Shown: positions 18,324 through 28,770, counted from the stretch's first letter. The stretch: DNA of 64,000 bases from Zobellia uliginosa (GCF_018860745.1 NZ_JAHKPY010000014.1:831214-895213), one strand, 5' to 3'. The notes: generated by a model not told the origin, from the letters alone. Numbers and translations: made by a program.

Positions 18324-19172
18324 ATGGGCAGATCAGATTCCAACAATGATAAGAGAGCTTCGGGCAGACAAGGTGGTACTTTTCGCAAGAAAAGTTATGC
18401 GCGTGGCAATTCACCTATAAAGAAGAATACGAACCAACAGCCAAGTAAACCTTCGGACCCTAACTTAATTCGTTTAAATAAGTACGTGGCCAATTCCGGT
18501 GTGTGTTCTCGTAGGGAGGCTGATATTTATATTTCCGCTGGTAGTGTTACCGTAAACGGAAAGCCTGTGGTTGAAATGGGCTACAAAGTAAAATTAACCG
18601 ATGAGGTTAAGTTTGATGGTCGTCTTTTAAATCCTATAAAAAAGGAATATGTTTTATTAAATAAACCTAAAGACTTTACAACTGCGGCTCGCAATGAGCA
18701 AGGTAGACGTACTGCCATTGGTTTGATTTCAAAAGCAACAAAGACCGAATTAAAACCTGTAGGGAAACTAAGTAAAGATACCACGGGGCTTTTGTTGTTC
18801 ACTAATGATGGTGATTTAACAAAACGGTTGAACAGTCCTAAAAACGGCCTTCGAAAAATATTCCATATTGAGCTAAGCAAGCCTTTGCGTAGTGCTGATT
18901 TGAGGAAAATTCAAGATGGTCTGCTTGTAGAAGAAAAGGTGGTCAAGGTACAAGACGTAAGTTTTGTAGATAAAGCACCCAAAAACCAAGTGGGTATGGA
19001 AATCTTCAGTACACGAACCAATATTGTACAGCGTATCTTTGAAACCTTAGGATACGAAATCATAAAACTAGACCGTGTGGTTTATGCAGGACTTACCAAA
19101 AAAGATTTACCTAGAGGACACTGGCGCTACCTAACCGAACAAGAGGTAGTTAATTTGGGTATGGTTAAATAA
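18324..19172 (+). CDS. RsuA/RluB/RluE-type pseudouridine synthase homologue lacking catalytic Asp
   Basis: A basic, disordered N-terminal tail (1-45) precedes an S4 RNA-binding domain (about 48-105, RLNKYVANSGVCSRREAD) and a pseudouridine-synthase fold with NKPK near 114, TNDGDL at 160-165 and the C-terminal RV-x-GHWRYLTEQEV region. In active members motif II reads GRLDxxTxG, with Asp as nucleophile. Here it is GKLSKDTTG (Lys148, Leu149, Ser150), so the Asp is Ser; the usual Tyr of the KxYxV motif is Phe180 (RKIFHIEL). RNA binding is probably retained but catalysis is doubtful, unless Asp152 substitutes. Confidence 0.85.
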   Translation: MGRSDSNNDKRASGRQGGTFRKKSYARGNSPIKKNTNQQPSKPSDPNLIRLNKYVANSGVCSRREADIYISAGSVTVNGKPVVEMGYKVKLTDEVKFDGRLLNPIKKEYVLLNKPKDFTTAARNEQGRRTAIGLISKATKTELKPVGKLSKDTTGLLLFTNDGDLTKRLNSPKNGLRKIFHIELSKPLRSADLRKIQDGLLVEEKVVKVQDVSFVDKAPKNQVGMEIFSTRTNIVQRIFETLGYEIIKLDRVVYAGLTKKDLPRGHWRYLTEQEVVNLGMVK

Positions 19173-19190
19173 AAGCTCCCTCCGGAGCTT
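19173..19190. terminator. Bidirectional terminator hairpin
   Basis: AAGCTCC-CTCC-GGAGCTT, a 7-bp perfect stem with a 4-nt loop, lies between the convergent RluB-like and PorP genes. T-rich sequence (ctattttttatttt) follows on the plus strand after 6 nt. Confidence 0.6.
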
Positions 19191-19219
19191 AGTAATCTAT
19201 TTTTTATTTTCATTTTCTT

Positions 19220-20161
19220 TTAGTTGGATTGATATCCTTTACCAAAGCGATAACTAAGCATAATACCGTGAGTGTTACCAACTGGTGAATCTTTCAATGC
19301 CATATTGTAATGATATATTAAACGAAAGTTTTTAATAAGATAGAGGCCTGCTAATAAGTTTACGGATGAATTGCTTCGGTATCCTGCACCTAGTTCAAAG
19401 CGGTTTTTGAAACTTATAGAAATATTTGTGTCTACTTGCAAGGGGGCTCCTTTTTCAGTTTTAAGTAGAATGCTCGGTTTTAGCATAAAATCTTCAAAAC
19501 GATTATTATAAAAACGATAACCGAAATAACCATATATGGGGCTTTCGAGTTTTAAGTCGTCATTTGATGCCAAACGGTCTCCTAATACATTTGGTGATGA
19601 AACTCCGGCATAAAAGCGTGCGTGATTAAATAGAAATCCAATGCCAATAGTTGGTATGGTTGCGTTAATATTTTGGCTAAAATTAGGGTCGTCTGCAATA
19701 CCTAGTTCTAACAAATTATCTTGATATTTTTGAACCCCTGCTGTTATACCAAAAGACAAAGTGCCTGGTTGGTAAATTTGCCAATAGGGGCGATCGTCTT
19801 CAAAATCAAAGAATATTTTATATGAATAGGCCATGAAAGCACTGGTAGAAGTTGTAACTCCAATTTCATCCCTAATTAAACCTGCGCCAATTCCTATCTT
19901 GCCTTCTTGTCTTCCTACACTAATGGGAGAATGAAAACTAAGACTAAAATTTTTGGGACTGCCCTCAAAGGAACTGAAACCTGTATTTGTTATTGTAACT
20001 TCAGTATTTGGTAATAAACCTGCGTAGGCGGAATTGATTACAAACGGGTTGAAATTGTATTCCGGAAAAACAGCAGTTTGCTGACCGAAACTTGAATTAT
20101 ATGATAAGAGTGACAATAAAACACCTAGTGCTAACTTGCCAATTTTCTGATTTATTTTCAT
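19220..20161 (-). CDS. PorP/SprF family type IX secretion-associated membrane protein
   Basis: Outer-membrane beta-barrel of the PorP/SprF family, which helps secrete and surface-anchor partner proteins with type B sorting domains. Signal peptide about 1-26 (NSSFGQQ), then the family N-terminus FPEYNFNPFVINSAYAGL (residues 33-50) and repeated amphipathic strands to a GKGYQSN end. It starts 4 bp after the giant adhesin-like gene, the classic pairing of a large CTD protein with its own PorP/SprF partner. Length 313 is typical. Confidence 0.93.
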   Translation of the reverse strand: MKINQKIGKLALGVLLSLLSYNSSFGQQTAVFPEYNFNPFVINSAYAGLLPNTEVTITNTGFSSFEGSPKNFSLSFHSPISVGRQEGKIGIGAGLIRDEIGVTTSTSAFMAYSYKIFFDFEDDRPYWQIYQPGTLSFGITAGVQKYQDNLLELGIADDPNFSQNINATIPTIGIGFLFNHARFYAGVSSPNVLGDRLASNDDLKLESPIYGYFGYRFYNNRFEDFMLKPSILLKTEKGAPLQVDTNISISFKNRFELGAGYRSNSSVNLLAGLYLIKNFRLIYHYNMALKDSPVGNTHGIMLSYRFGKGYQSN

Positions 20162-20165
20162 TGGT

Positions 20166-23100
20166 TTAGCGCTTGATTACTACGTATCCTTTGGTTTTCT
20201 TAAGAATGGTTTCTCCTTCAATTTCAATGTGAAAGAAGTAGGTGCCTGATGGTAATTGACCGGCTCCCATTTTGGTTTTAAGGTTGGCATCACCTCTAAA
20301 GACTTCTGAACCATTATTATAATTTTCTATTTTAAAAACGGCATCACCCCAGCGGTTATAGATGGTAACCATATTTTCAGGGTAATAATTTATATTTTCT
20401 ATATGCCAATATTCATTAATACCGTCACCATCAGGAGAGAAGCCGTATTTAGTCTCATCTTCTGGTATAAGTGTTGTAAATGTTTGTTCCTCACATGTTA
20501 CAGCATCTCCCTTACTATTGTATGCGGTAATGTTTACATAAATTTCCGTTCCAAACGGAAACTCTCCATTATGCATATAACTGGTTAATGGACCAACATC
20601 CTGATTGTTAACTATGTCTGTTCCTCCAGAAGTTGTTCCAATAGAAATACGATAACCGTCTGTTTTTTCTACTTCGTTCCAAGTAATAGTACTTTCTAAG
20701 GCAACCTCGCTTTCTCCGTTAAAAGGACTTGTAATTGAAGTACATTCTGGAATAATTACCTCGGTCTTAAAACTATCTGAAGTACATCCAAGAGCATCGC
20801 CAGAGGTGTTGTATGGTACTATGGTTACAAATATTAGTGTTTCAGAAGGAAGGTCATTTCCAAAAGTATAGCTGGTTAGCGATGCAACATCTTCATTATT
20901 TACAATATCAGTTCCGTTGGCTGAAGTACCTACAGAAATTCGGTATCCATCAGCATCAAGACTTTCATTCCAAGAAATATCCGATATAATTGAAACTTCG
21001 GTGGCATTGTTTAATGGAGACGATAAGTTGGTGCAAGGTGGTATGGGTCTTATGGTAAAACTTTCGGACGTACATCCAAGAGCATCACCAACCTCATTGT
21101 ATGGGGTAATGGTTACCGTAACAACTTCACCTTGGTTAAAATCATTTTGAAAAACATGGGTAGTTCCAGTAACGATTAAATCAGTTTGGTTGTTAGCTGT
21201 TGTACTTCCAGCATTAATTGTCAACTTATAGCCATCTGCATCTACAATTTCATTCCATCTTAATTCACTGAGCTCCGCAACAATATCACTATTGGCAGGG
21301 GAGGTCAAATTGGTGCATAAGGGAACCGATTTAATTGTAAAACTCTCTGAAGAACATCCAAGGGCATCGCCCACTTCGTTGTAAGGAGTAACAGTTACGG
21401 TAACTGTTTCTCCCTGTTCAAAATTGGCAGGAAAATCGTAGCTATTACCTGTAGATAATACTAAATCAGTAACATTGTTAGCTGTACTGCTGCTAGCGGA
21501 AACAGTTAATTTGTATCCGTTGGCTTCGGCAATTGTAGCCCATTCAATATTTGTGTCTACAGCTACATCAATGCTGCCATCAATCGGTAAAGTTAAGTTA
21601 GTACATGTAGGTACGGGTTTAATTGTAAAGCTTTCCGACGAACACCCAATAGCATCACCCACTTCGTTGTAAGGTGTAATGGTTACGGTAACCGTTTCAC
21701 CTTGTTCAAAATCATTGGCAAAAGAATGCGTTGTACCAGCGGTAACGTCAAAATCCGTTAAGTTATTTGCTGTACTACTGCTTGCGATAACCGTCAACTT
21801 GTAGCCTGTTGTTTCTGGAATAGAGTTCCAGGTAATATCCGCATCAATAGGAATGTCAACGGCAGTATTTATAGGCGAGCTTAGTGTTGTACATGATGGA
21901 ACAGGTTTAATTGTAAAGCTTTCTGAAGTACATCCAATAGCATCACCTTGATCATTATAAGGAACAATCGTAACTGAGACAGTCTCACCTTGCTCGAAGC
22001 CATTAGTAAAATTATGAGTGGTTCCAGATGTAACATCAAAATCTGTTATGTTGTTAGCAGTACTACTGCTAGCTAAAACCGTGATTTTATAACCTTCTGC
22101 ATCTGTACTTGCATTCCATTCAATAGCTGTATTCACAGGAATATCAGTAGCTCCGTTTGCAGGAGTAATAAGTGAGGTACATGGAGGGGGGCTAATTGTG
22201 AAACTTTCAGAAGTACATCCTAAAGCATCACCAACTTCATTGAAAGGAACTAAAGTTATTGTAACTACTTCACCATGTTTGAAGTCATTAGGGAAATTAT
22301 ATGTTGTTCCCGAGGTTATATTATAGTCAGTTAAATTATTAGCTGTACTGCTGTTAGCGGAAACAGTTAATTTGTACCCAGTGGCATCAGCAACTGTAGC
22401 CCATTCAACATTAGAATCTGCTGCTACATCAATAGCGCCATCAATAGGTAAAGTTAAGTTAGTACATGTAGGTACGGGTTTAATTGTAAAGCTTTCCGAC
22501 GAACACCCAATAGCATCACCCACTTCGTTGTAAGGTGTAATGGTTACGGTAACCGTTTCACCTTGCTCAAAATCATTGGCAAAAGAATGCGTTGTGCCAG
22601 CGGTAACATCAAAATCCGTTAAGTTATTTGCTGTACTACTGCTTGCGATAGCCGTCAACTTGTATCCTGTTGCTTCTGGAATAGAGTTCCATATAATATC
22701 AGCATCAACGGCAATGTCAACAGCAGTATTTATTGGAGAGCTAAGTGTTGTACATGACGGAACAGGTTTAATTGTAAAGCTTTCTGAAGTACATCCAATA
22801 GCATCACCTTGATCATTATAAGGAACGATCGTAACTGAGACAGTCTCACCTTGCTCGAAGCCATTAGTAAAATTATGAGTGGTTCCTGATGTAACATCAA
22901 AATCGGTTATGTTGTTAGCAGTACTACTGCTAGCTAAAACGGTTAGTTTGTAGCCATCTGCGCCTGTGCTAGCATTCCATTCCAAATTAGTGTCAACCGC
23001 AATATTTACGCTGCTGTTTGCAGGAGTTGTTAGTGTTGTACAAGCGGGTACGGGAGGTGGAATTATAGTAAAGCTTTCCGAAGTACATGGTCCGGTTGCA

Positions 23101-26100
23101 TAACCAACTGAATTATAAGGTACAATGGTTATAGTAACGGTTTCTCCTCTTTCAAAGTCATTTGAAAAAGTGTGAGTTGTTCCTGAAGTAACGTCAAAGT
23201 CTGTTAAGTTATTTGCTGTGCTACTACTTGCCGTAACGGTCAACTTATAACCATCTGTATTGGTACTAGCGTTCCACTCAATATTTGTATCAACTGCGAT
23301 ATTCGTAGCTCCGTTTGCAGGAGTCATTAAGGTAGTACATGATGGCGGTCCGTCAGTAGTGAAACTTACCTCGGTACAAGGACTTATGGCATTCCCATTA
23401 TCATTATACGGAATGACTGTTACATAAATAAGAGTACTTTCAGGAAGGTCTGCTAGTAAATCATAAGTAGTTACATTATTTACATCTGCGGAAAAAACAT
23501 CTGTGCCTCCAGTAGTAGTCCCCACGTTTAACGTATATCCGGTAGCCGAACTAACTTCAGCCCATGTTAGATTAGTGGCAGGTGATACTTCTGTTGCTAA
23601 ATCTGCTGGTGCTGTTAGTACAGTACAACTTGGAGGACTTGTAGAGTCTCCTGTTGTAAACGTTTCTTCAATACAGCCTGTAGCATCACCTTCATCATTA
23701 TAAGGAATTATAGTAACGTAGTGTAATCTACTTTCCTGTAAATCTCCTGGAATAACATAGTTTGTAACACCTACTACATCGGCATTATTTACTACTTCAA
23801 TTCCGCCAGACGTTGTGCCTACAATTACTAAATAACCGGTAGCATTTGTTACTGGTGTCCAGCTTAGTTGGGTGTCAATAGGAACATCATTTGCGCCATT
23901 TAACGGTGCTGTTAAACTGGTACAACGTGGTGGTACAGGAATTAACTCTGTATGGAAAAATTCTTCAGTACATGCATCTGCATCTCCCTCATCATTGTAT
24001 GGGGTAATGGTTACGAATATATCGCTATCTTCAGGTAGGCTTGTAGTAAATTCATAAGTGGTTATATTACCAACATCTTCAGCGTTAAGTATATCATTTG
24101 CTCCTGTTGACGTACCAACAGTTAATTTGTAACCGTCTGCGTTTGAAATAGGGTTCCAGCTTAAATCACTAGTTACCAGTACATCAGTTGCGGGAAGCGT
24201 AGGTTGTGTAAGATTGGTACATTCAGGTATAGTAGCAAGGTCGTTGGATATGGTGAAGCTTTCCTCGGTACAAGGGCCAACCGCATCTCCTTCATCATTA
24301 AAAGGAATTATAGTTACGAAGACAACATCTCCTGTATTAAAATCAGATGCAAATTCATATGATGTTTCATTGGTTATAGTTGCATTATTTACAACATCAG
24401 TACCGCCAGTTGTAGTGCCAACAGTTAAACGATACCCTTGCGCAAAAAGTGCAGGTTCCCATGTTATATTTGTATTTACCGGTACGTCTACATCTCCATT
24501 TAATGGTGATGCTAGTAGTGTACATTCCGGAATAGGGCAATCGCGAACATCTAAACTAAATGTCCATCCAAAATTGTCTATCATGGCTTGTCTTTCTTCT
24601 TGCGCATCACAATAAGGAAGACCTTCTGCGCCAAGTGTAATACCACTTGTTAATGTTTGTTCTGACCAAGAAATTAAGGTGTTATCATAGTTTTCTCTGA
24701 TCAATGCGGTGTTATCCAACATGTCTCGCATATCGTTAACTCCACTCACATCCCATTCGGCTAAATTTTGATTTAAGGCTGTAGCATTATAGAAAGTAGA
24801 ACGCATAGTTACATTACCTAAATTCCATAAATCCATTGGTTGGTTATATGATGAAGCTCCATAGAACATATAGTCCATATTGCTAACACCAGAAAGACGC
24901 CATTTATTTAAACTTTGATTAAAAGTTGTTGCATCACGAAACATTTCTTCCATGGTGGTAACATCTCTTACATTCCATGCTTCAATAATTCCATTGAAAG
25001 CAATGGCTCCATTGAACATATCTTCCATAGTAGTTACTGAGGCCACATTCCATGAATTCATAGTTTGGTCATAGGCAACGGCATCTTCGAACATAGATTC
25101 CATCGTTTGCACATAAGAAACATCCCAGGAATCAATGGACTGATTAAAAGCTGACGCACCTTTAAACATGTCTTCCATGTTAAGTACCTCTCCAGTATTC
25201 CAACTTTGTATGTTCTGATTGAATGCGGACGCGTCGTTAAACATCGCATCCATATTTGTTACGGAGGCCACATTCCAATTGTTTATAGCATTGTTGAAAG
25301 CGGTAGCACCCTTGAACATAGATGGCATTAGAGTTACCGATGAAACATCCCAAGAATTTAATGGTTGATTAAATAATAAAGCACTTTCAAACATAGAAGT
25401 CATGTCGGCCACTGCACTAACATTCCATTGATCTAAGGGTTGGTTAAAAGCTTCCGCTGATTCAAACATGGATTGCATGCTTACCACTGAGTTGACATTC
25501 CAGTTTTGGAAAGGTTGATTAAATACTTTAGCATCGTTAAACATAGAATGCATGCTGGTTACACGAGAAACATTCCAGTTGGCAATAGGTTGGTTGAACA
25601 AAAAAGAATTTTTGAACATAGAGGCCATATTTGTTACTGCGCTGACATTCCATCCGTTTAGAGGTTGGTTAAAATTTTCTGCGCTTTCAAACATACTTAT
25701 CATGGTTGTAACAGAAGATACATCCCAAATATCAATAGCTTGATTAAATGCTGTTGAACGTGAGAACATGGAATTCATATTCGTGACTTTTGCAACATCC
25801 CAGTTATCAAGCGGACTATTAAAAGCAGTGGCTTGGCTGAACATATAACTCATATCGGTGACATTACTAACATTCCAATCATTTAAGTTTTGATCGAAAG
25901 AAGTAGTACCGTTAAACATATACTTCATGTCAGTAACGTTACTAACATTCCAGTTATTCAAGGGTTGATTAAAAAATTCGGTTCTTCTAAACATTAACCC
26001 CATGTTGGTGACCTTACTTACATCCCAATTATTTAGTGGTTGATTAAAATCCATGTACCGTACAAAACCATCAAACATTCTGTACATATTTGTTACGTTG

Positions 26101-28688
26101 CTAACATCCCAAGAATTTAAAGGTTGGTTGAAAAGTTCGGCTCTTTCAAACATTGCTGACATATTAGTCACATTACTAACATCCCAATTATCTATATTGC
26201 CGTTAAACAATGATGCTTCCGCGAAAGCTTCGGACATATCTGTTACTTGTGAGAGGTTTGGAACGTCTGTAGCATTGTAAATCATGTTTTCACAACCGCT
26301 ACACGCCTTTTTCATAGATTGGTACACATGAGTACCCCACTGATCAATAGAAATTACTTCGTCATCATCGCCACTTGAGAAGTAGGGAGCAGGAAAATCG
26401 CCAATAATCGCTATAGTATAAATTCCAGGAGTGTTGTAAATGTGGGTAATATCATTTGTAACATTATTGTTGTATTCACTATCACCCCAATCAATTGAAT
26501 AGTTATACGTAAATGAAGTATTTCTTTGTATTCTGAAATTGTATTGATCAAGACCGGAAGCTGATCCAAGTCTAGTATCAATTGTAATCTTGTAGGCATC
26601 GAGGCTATTTACCCATGATGGAACCGTTGTAAAAGTAAATTCTTCGCAACCAACTGCAGGTCCTTCTGCATTATAAGGGGTAATTGTGATGAAAACAATA
26701 TCACCAGGAATAAACTCATTACTAAAAGTTAAAATTTGTACGTTACCAACATCATAATTATCTGCAGGTGAACCATTGATATTCACAAAACTTCTGACTC
26801 CACCCCGTTCTACTTCTAAGTCAATGTAATAACCAGTAGCGTTGGGTGCTGCTGCCCAATGTATGTTTGAATTAGCTGGCACGTTAGTGTCTCCTGATGT
26901 TGGGTTTGTTATCGTTGTGCAAAATACATTACTACAGTTTACAATATCACCAGTAATATTCCAGCCATGATTGTCGATAAGATCTTGGCGCACCAATCGA
27001 CTATCGCAATATTTTACACCGGTAGCACCTAAGCTTACATTGTCTTTAAAAGTTTGTGTTGCCCAACCAATTAGCGTTGCATCATAATTCTCTTGTGAAA
27101 GCGCGGAATTAGATAGCATTGTACTCATATTGGTTACTGAAGAAATATCCCAAGTAGATAAATCTTGATCAAAAACTCCAGCACTAGCGAACATACCGCT
27201 CATGTTGGTAACAGAGGATGTATCCCAATTATCTAAAGGCTGGTTAAATAATGGAGCTTTACCAAAAATTCCCGATAAATTCGTAACTGAATTTGTGGAC
27301 CAATTATTAAGAGGTTGATTAAAAGCAGTAGCGTTATAGAACATCTCATTCATGTTGGTAACACCAGATACATCCCAACCTTCAATACTTTGGTTAAAAC
27401 TAGAATTTGCAAACATACTATCCATATTGAGGACAGCACTTACATCCCATTGGTCTAAGGGTTGGTTGAAAACAGTAATGTATGACGTTGTCCACCCTCC
27501 GAACATATTACTCATGTTTGTTACCTTGCTAACATCCCAACCATTTATGTTTTGGTTAAATGCTTCAGTGGTATAAAACATTTCTGACATAGTGGTAACC
27601 TTACTAACATTCCAACCATTTAATGGTTGATTAAATGCGTCTGTCCAACGAAAAGTTCTGCTCATGTCGGTAACATTAGAGACATCCCACATGTTTATGT
27701 CTTGGTTAAAGTTGTTATTACTTGCAAAAGTGCTTGCTAGTGTTGTAACCTTACTAACGTTCCAATTGTTTAAGGGGAGATTAAAGTCACAATTACCAAA
27801 TGTTGAAGACATATCTGTAACGTTGTCCACTACCCAATTATTTATAGGGTAATTAAAGTCTGTTGTATAAAACATGCCTGCTATAGTAGTAACCTTACTA
27901 ACATCCCAATTACCCAAAGGCTGATTAAAATCTCTGGCGTAGTAAAATAAATTGGACATATCCGTTACTTGAGACACATTCCAATTGTTGATATTCTGAT
28001 TGAATTTTTCAGCATAATAAAACATGTTAGACATTGTAGTCACAGCGCCTGTATTCCAACTATCTAAGGGCTCATTGAATAGTTCTGCTTTGTAAAAAGA
28101 AAATGACATGTCTGTTACCGAGTTTGTTGTCCAATTAGCTAATGGCCTATTAAATATTTCGGCTTCATAGAAAATGCCTGATATATCGGTAATTGTGCTG
28201 GTGTCCCAATTATTTACTATACCATTAAATGAGGTACAGCCTCTGAACATTTGCTTTAGAGAGGTAATCTGAGAAAGGTTAGGTGAATCTATAGCATCAA
28301 AATTTAAGTTTTCACAACCATAGAAAGCATTTTCCATAGTTTGCCATTGTATAGTGCCCCAATTCAAAATTTCAATAATTTTTAGTCTATCTCCTGTATC
28401 ATTAAAATAGATTGATGGAAAGTCACCACTTATAGAAATTGTATAAGGTCCTGGTGTTGCGTATGAATGTGTAATGTCACCGGTAACTCCAGTATCGGTA
28501 TTGCTATCTCCCCAATCTACCGAATAATTATAGCTAGTGTAAGCTGGGTTGGTGGGTATGGTAACTTCATTAATGGCAGAAGAACCGGTACTAGTATTGT
28601 TTGTATTCCAAATAGAAGTAAACGATTGGGAGAAAACGCCCGTGCTAAGTAGTAATAATACTAGCAGAGATAGTAGGTTCTTGGTCAT
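20166..28688 (-). CDS. Giant BspA/FN3-repeat surface protein with gliding-type C-terminal sorting domain
   Basis: A 2840-residue secreted protein. Signal peptide about 1-20. A PKD-like domain (about 40-110) precedes some 15 BspA/DUF285 repeats of about 24 residues (consensus FNQPLNNWDVSNVTDMSxMF) to about 560; an FN3-like module (586-683); a second PKD-like domain (about 696-776); about 20 more DUF285 repeats (800-1336); 14 FN3-like modules of about 95 residues starting CTxLTxPxxG (1383-2740); and a type B C-terminal domain (FSPDGDGINEYWHIEN, YNRWGDAVFKI, LPSGTYFF; 2743-2840) for type IX secretion. Role in adhesion is inferred. The downstream PorP/SprF gene is its likely secretion partner. 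Confidence 0.93.
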   Translation of the reverse strand: MTKNLLSLLVLLLLSTGVFSQSFTSIWNTNNTSTGSSAINEVTIPTNPAYTSYNYSVDWGDSNTDTGVTGDITHSYATPGPYTISISGDFPSIYFNDTGDRLKIIEILNWGTIQWQTMENAFYGCENLNFDAIDSPNLSQITSLKQMFRGCTSFNGIVNNWDTSTITDISGIFYEAEIFNRPLANWTTNSVTDMSFSFYKAELFNEPLDSWNTGAVTTMSNMFYYAEKFNQNINNWNVSQVTDMSNLFYYARDFNQPLGNWDVSKVTTIAGMFYTTDFNYPINNWVVDNVTDMSSTFGNCDFNLPLNNWNVSKVTTLASTFASNNNFNQDINMWDVSNVTDMSRTFRWTDAFNQPLNGWNVSKVTTMSEMFYTTEAFNQNINGWDVSKVTNMSNMFGGWTTSYITVFNQPLDQWDVSAVLNMDSMFANSSFNQSIEGWDVSGVTNMNEMFYNATAFNQPLNNWSTNSVTNLSGIFGKAPLFNQPLDNWDTSSVTNMSGMFASAGVFDQDLSTWDISSVTNMSTMLSNSALSQENYDATLIGWATQTFKDNVSLGATGVKYCDSRLVRQDLIDNHGWNITGDIVNCSNVFCTTITNPTSGDTNVPANSNIHWAAAPNATGYYIDLEVERGGVRSFVNINGSPADNYDVGNVQILTFSNEFIPGDIVFITITPYNAEGPAVGCEEFTFTTVPSWVNSLDAYKITIDTRLGSASGLDQYNFRIQRNTSFTYNYSIDWGDSEYNNNVTNDITHIYNTPGIYTIAIIGDFPAPYFSSGDDDEVISIDQWGTHVYQSMKKACSGCENMIYNATDVPNLSQVTDMSEAFAEASLFNGNIDNWDVSNVTNMSAMFERAELFNQPLNSWDVSNVTNMYRMFDGFVRYMDFNQPLNNWDVSKVTNMGLMFRRTEFFNQPLNNWNVSNVTDMKYMFNGTTSFDQNLNDWNVSNVTDMSYMFSQATAFNSPLDNWDVAKVTNMNSMFSRSTAFNQAIDIWDVSSVTTMISMFESAENFNQPLNGWNVSAVTNMASMFKNSFLFNQPIANWNVSRVTSMHSMFNDAKVFNQPFQNWNVNSVVSMQSMFESAEAFNQPLDQWNVSAVADMTSMFESALLFNQPLNSWDVSSVTLMPSMFKGATAFNNAINNWNVASVTNMDAMFNDASAFNQNIQSWNTGEVLNMEDMFKGASAFNQSIDSWDVSYVQTMESMFEDAVAYDQTMNSWNVASVTTMEDMFNGAIAFNGIIEAWNVRDVTTMEEMFRDATTFNQSLNKWRLSGVSNMDYMFYGASSYNQPMDLWNLGNVTMRSTFYNATALNQNLAEWDVSGVNDMRDMLDNTALIRENYDNTLISWSEQTLTSGITLGAEGLPYCDAQEERQAMIDNFGWTFSLDVRDCPIPECTLLASPLNGDVDVPVNTNITWEPALFAQGYRLTVGTTTGGTDVVNNATITNETSYEFASDFNTGDVVFVTIIPFNDEGDAVGPCTEESFTISNDLATIPECTNLTQPTLPATDVLVTSDLSWNPISNADGYKLTVGTSTGANDILNAEDVGNITTYEFTTSLPEDSDIFVTITPYNDEGDADACTEEFFHTELIPVPPRCTSLTAPLNGANDVPIDTQLSWTPVTNATGYLVIVGTTSGGIEVVNNADVVGVTNYVIPGDLQESRLHYVTIIPYNDEGDATGCIEETFTTGDSTSPPSCTVLTAPADLATEVSPATNLTWAEVSSATGYTLNVGTTTGGTDVFSADVNNVTTYDLLADLPESTLIYVTVIPYNDNGNAISPCTEVSFTTDGPPSCTTLMTPANGATNIAVDTNIEWNASTNTDGYKLTVTASSSTANNLTDFDVTSGTTHTFSNDFERGETVTITIVPYNSVGYATGPCTSESFTIIPPPVPACTTLTTPANSSVNIAVDTNLEWNASTGADGYKLTVLASSSTANNITDFDVTSGTTHNFTNGFEQGETVSVTIVPYNDQGDAIGCTSESFTIKPVPSCTTLSSPINTAVDIAVDADIIWNSIPEATGYKLTAIASSSTANNLTDFDVTAGTTHSFANDFEQGETVTVTITPYNEVGDAIGCSSESFTIKPVPTCTNLTLPIDGAIDVAADSNVEWATVADATGYKLTVSANSSTANNLTDYNITSGTTYNFPNDFKHGEVVTITLVPFNEVGDALGCTSESFTISPPPCTSLITPANGATDIPVNTAIEWNASTDAEGYKITVLASSSTANNITDFDVTSGTTHNFTNGFEQGETVSVTIVPYNDQGDAIGCTSESFTIKPVPSCTTLSSPINTAVDIPIDADITWNSIPETTGYKLTVIASSSTANNLTDFDVTAGTTHSFANDFEQGETVTVTITPYNEVGDAIGCSSESFTIKPVPTCTNLTLPIDGSIDVAVDTNIEWATIAEANGYKLTVSASSSTANNVTDLVLSTGNSYDFPANFEQGETVTVTVTPYNEVGDALGCSSESFTIKSVPLCTNLTSPANSDIVAELSELRWNEIVDADGYKLTINAGSTTANNQTDLIVTGTTHVFQNDFNQGEVVTVTITPYNEVGDALGCTSESFTIRPIPPCTNLSSPLNNATEVSIISDISWNESLDADGYRISVGTSANGTDIVNNEDVASLTSYTFGNDLPSETLIFVTIVPYNTSGDALGCTSDSFKTEVIIPECTSITSPFNGESEVALESTITWNEVEKTDGYRISIGTTSGGTDIVNNQDVGPLTSYMHNGEFPFGTEIYVNITAYNSKGDAVTCEEQTFTTLIPEDETKYGFSPDGDGINEYWHIENINYYPENMVTIYNRWGDAVFKIENYNNGSEVFRGDANLKTKMGAGQLPSGTYFFHIEIEGETILKKTKGYVVIKR
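21331..23052. repeat. 861-bp tandem duplication of a three-module FN3 block
   Basis: Inside the giant gene, sequence at about 21590-22085 recurs near-identically at 22451-22946, an offset of exactly 861 bp (287 codons, three FN3-like modules). For example, the 10-mer acaggtttaa is at 21901 and 22762, and gtacatgtag at 21601 and 22462. Other modules in the array are clearly more diverged, so this is the most recent expansion. Outer limits are approximate. Confidence 0.85.
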
Positions 28689-28770
28689 TTAAGGTTGGTT
28701 TTGGTATTAAGGCTACAAAGAGGTCTAAATACGTAGTTTGGTGACTGGTGCTTTTTAGCTACTTGGAGAA

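Noticed and set aside
24660-28260. Regular repeats that could be mistaken for a CRISPR array
   Set aside because: Unit is about 24 codons within one open frame and encodes BspA/DUF285 repeats; units are diverged and lack spacers of even length.
20403-28652. Many plus-strand ORFs of 60-133 codons antisense to the giant gene
   Set aside because: All are shadows of repeated codons on the opposite strand; no signal, domain or promoter supports them.
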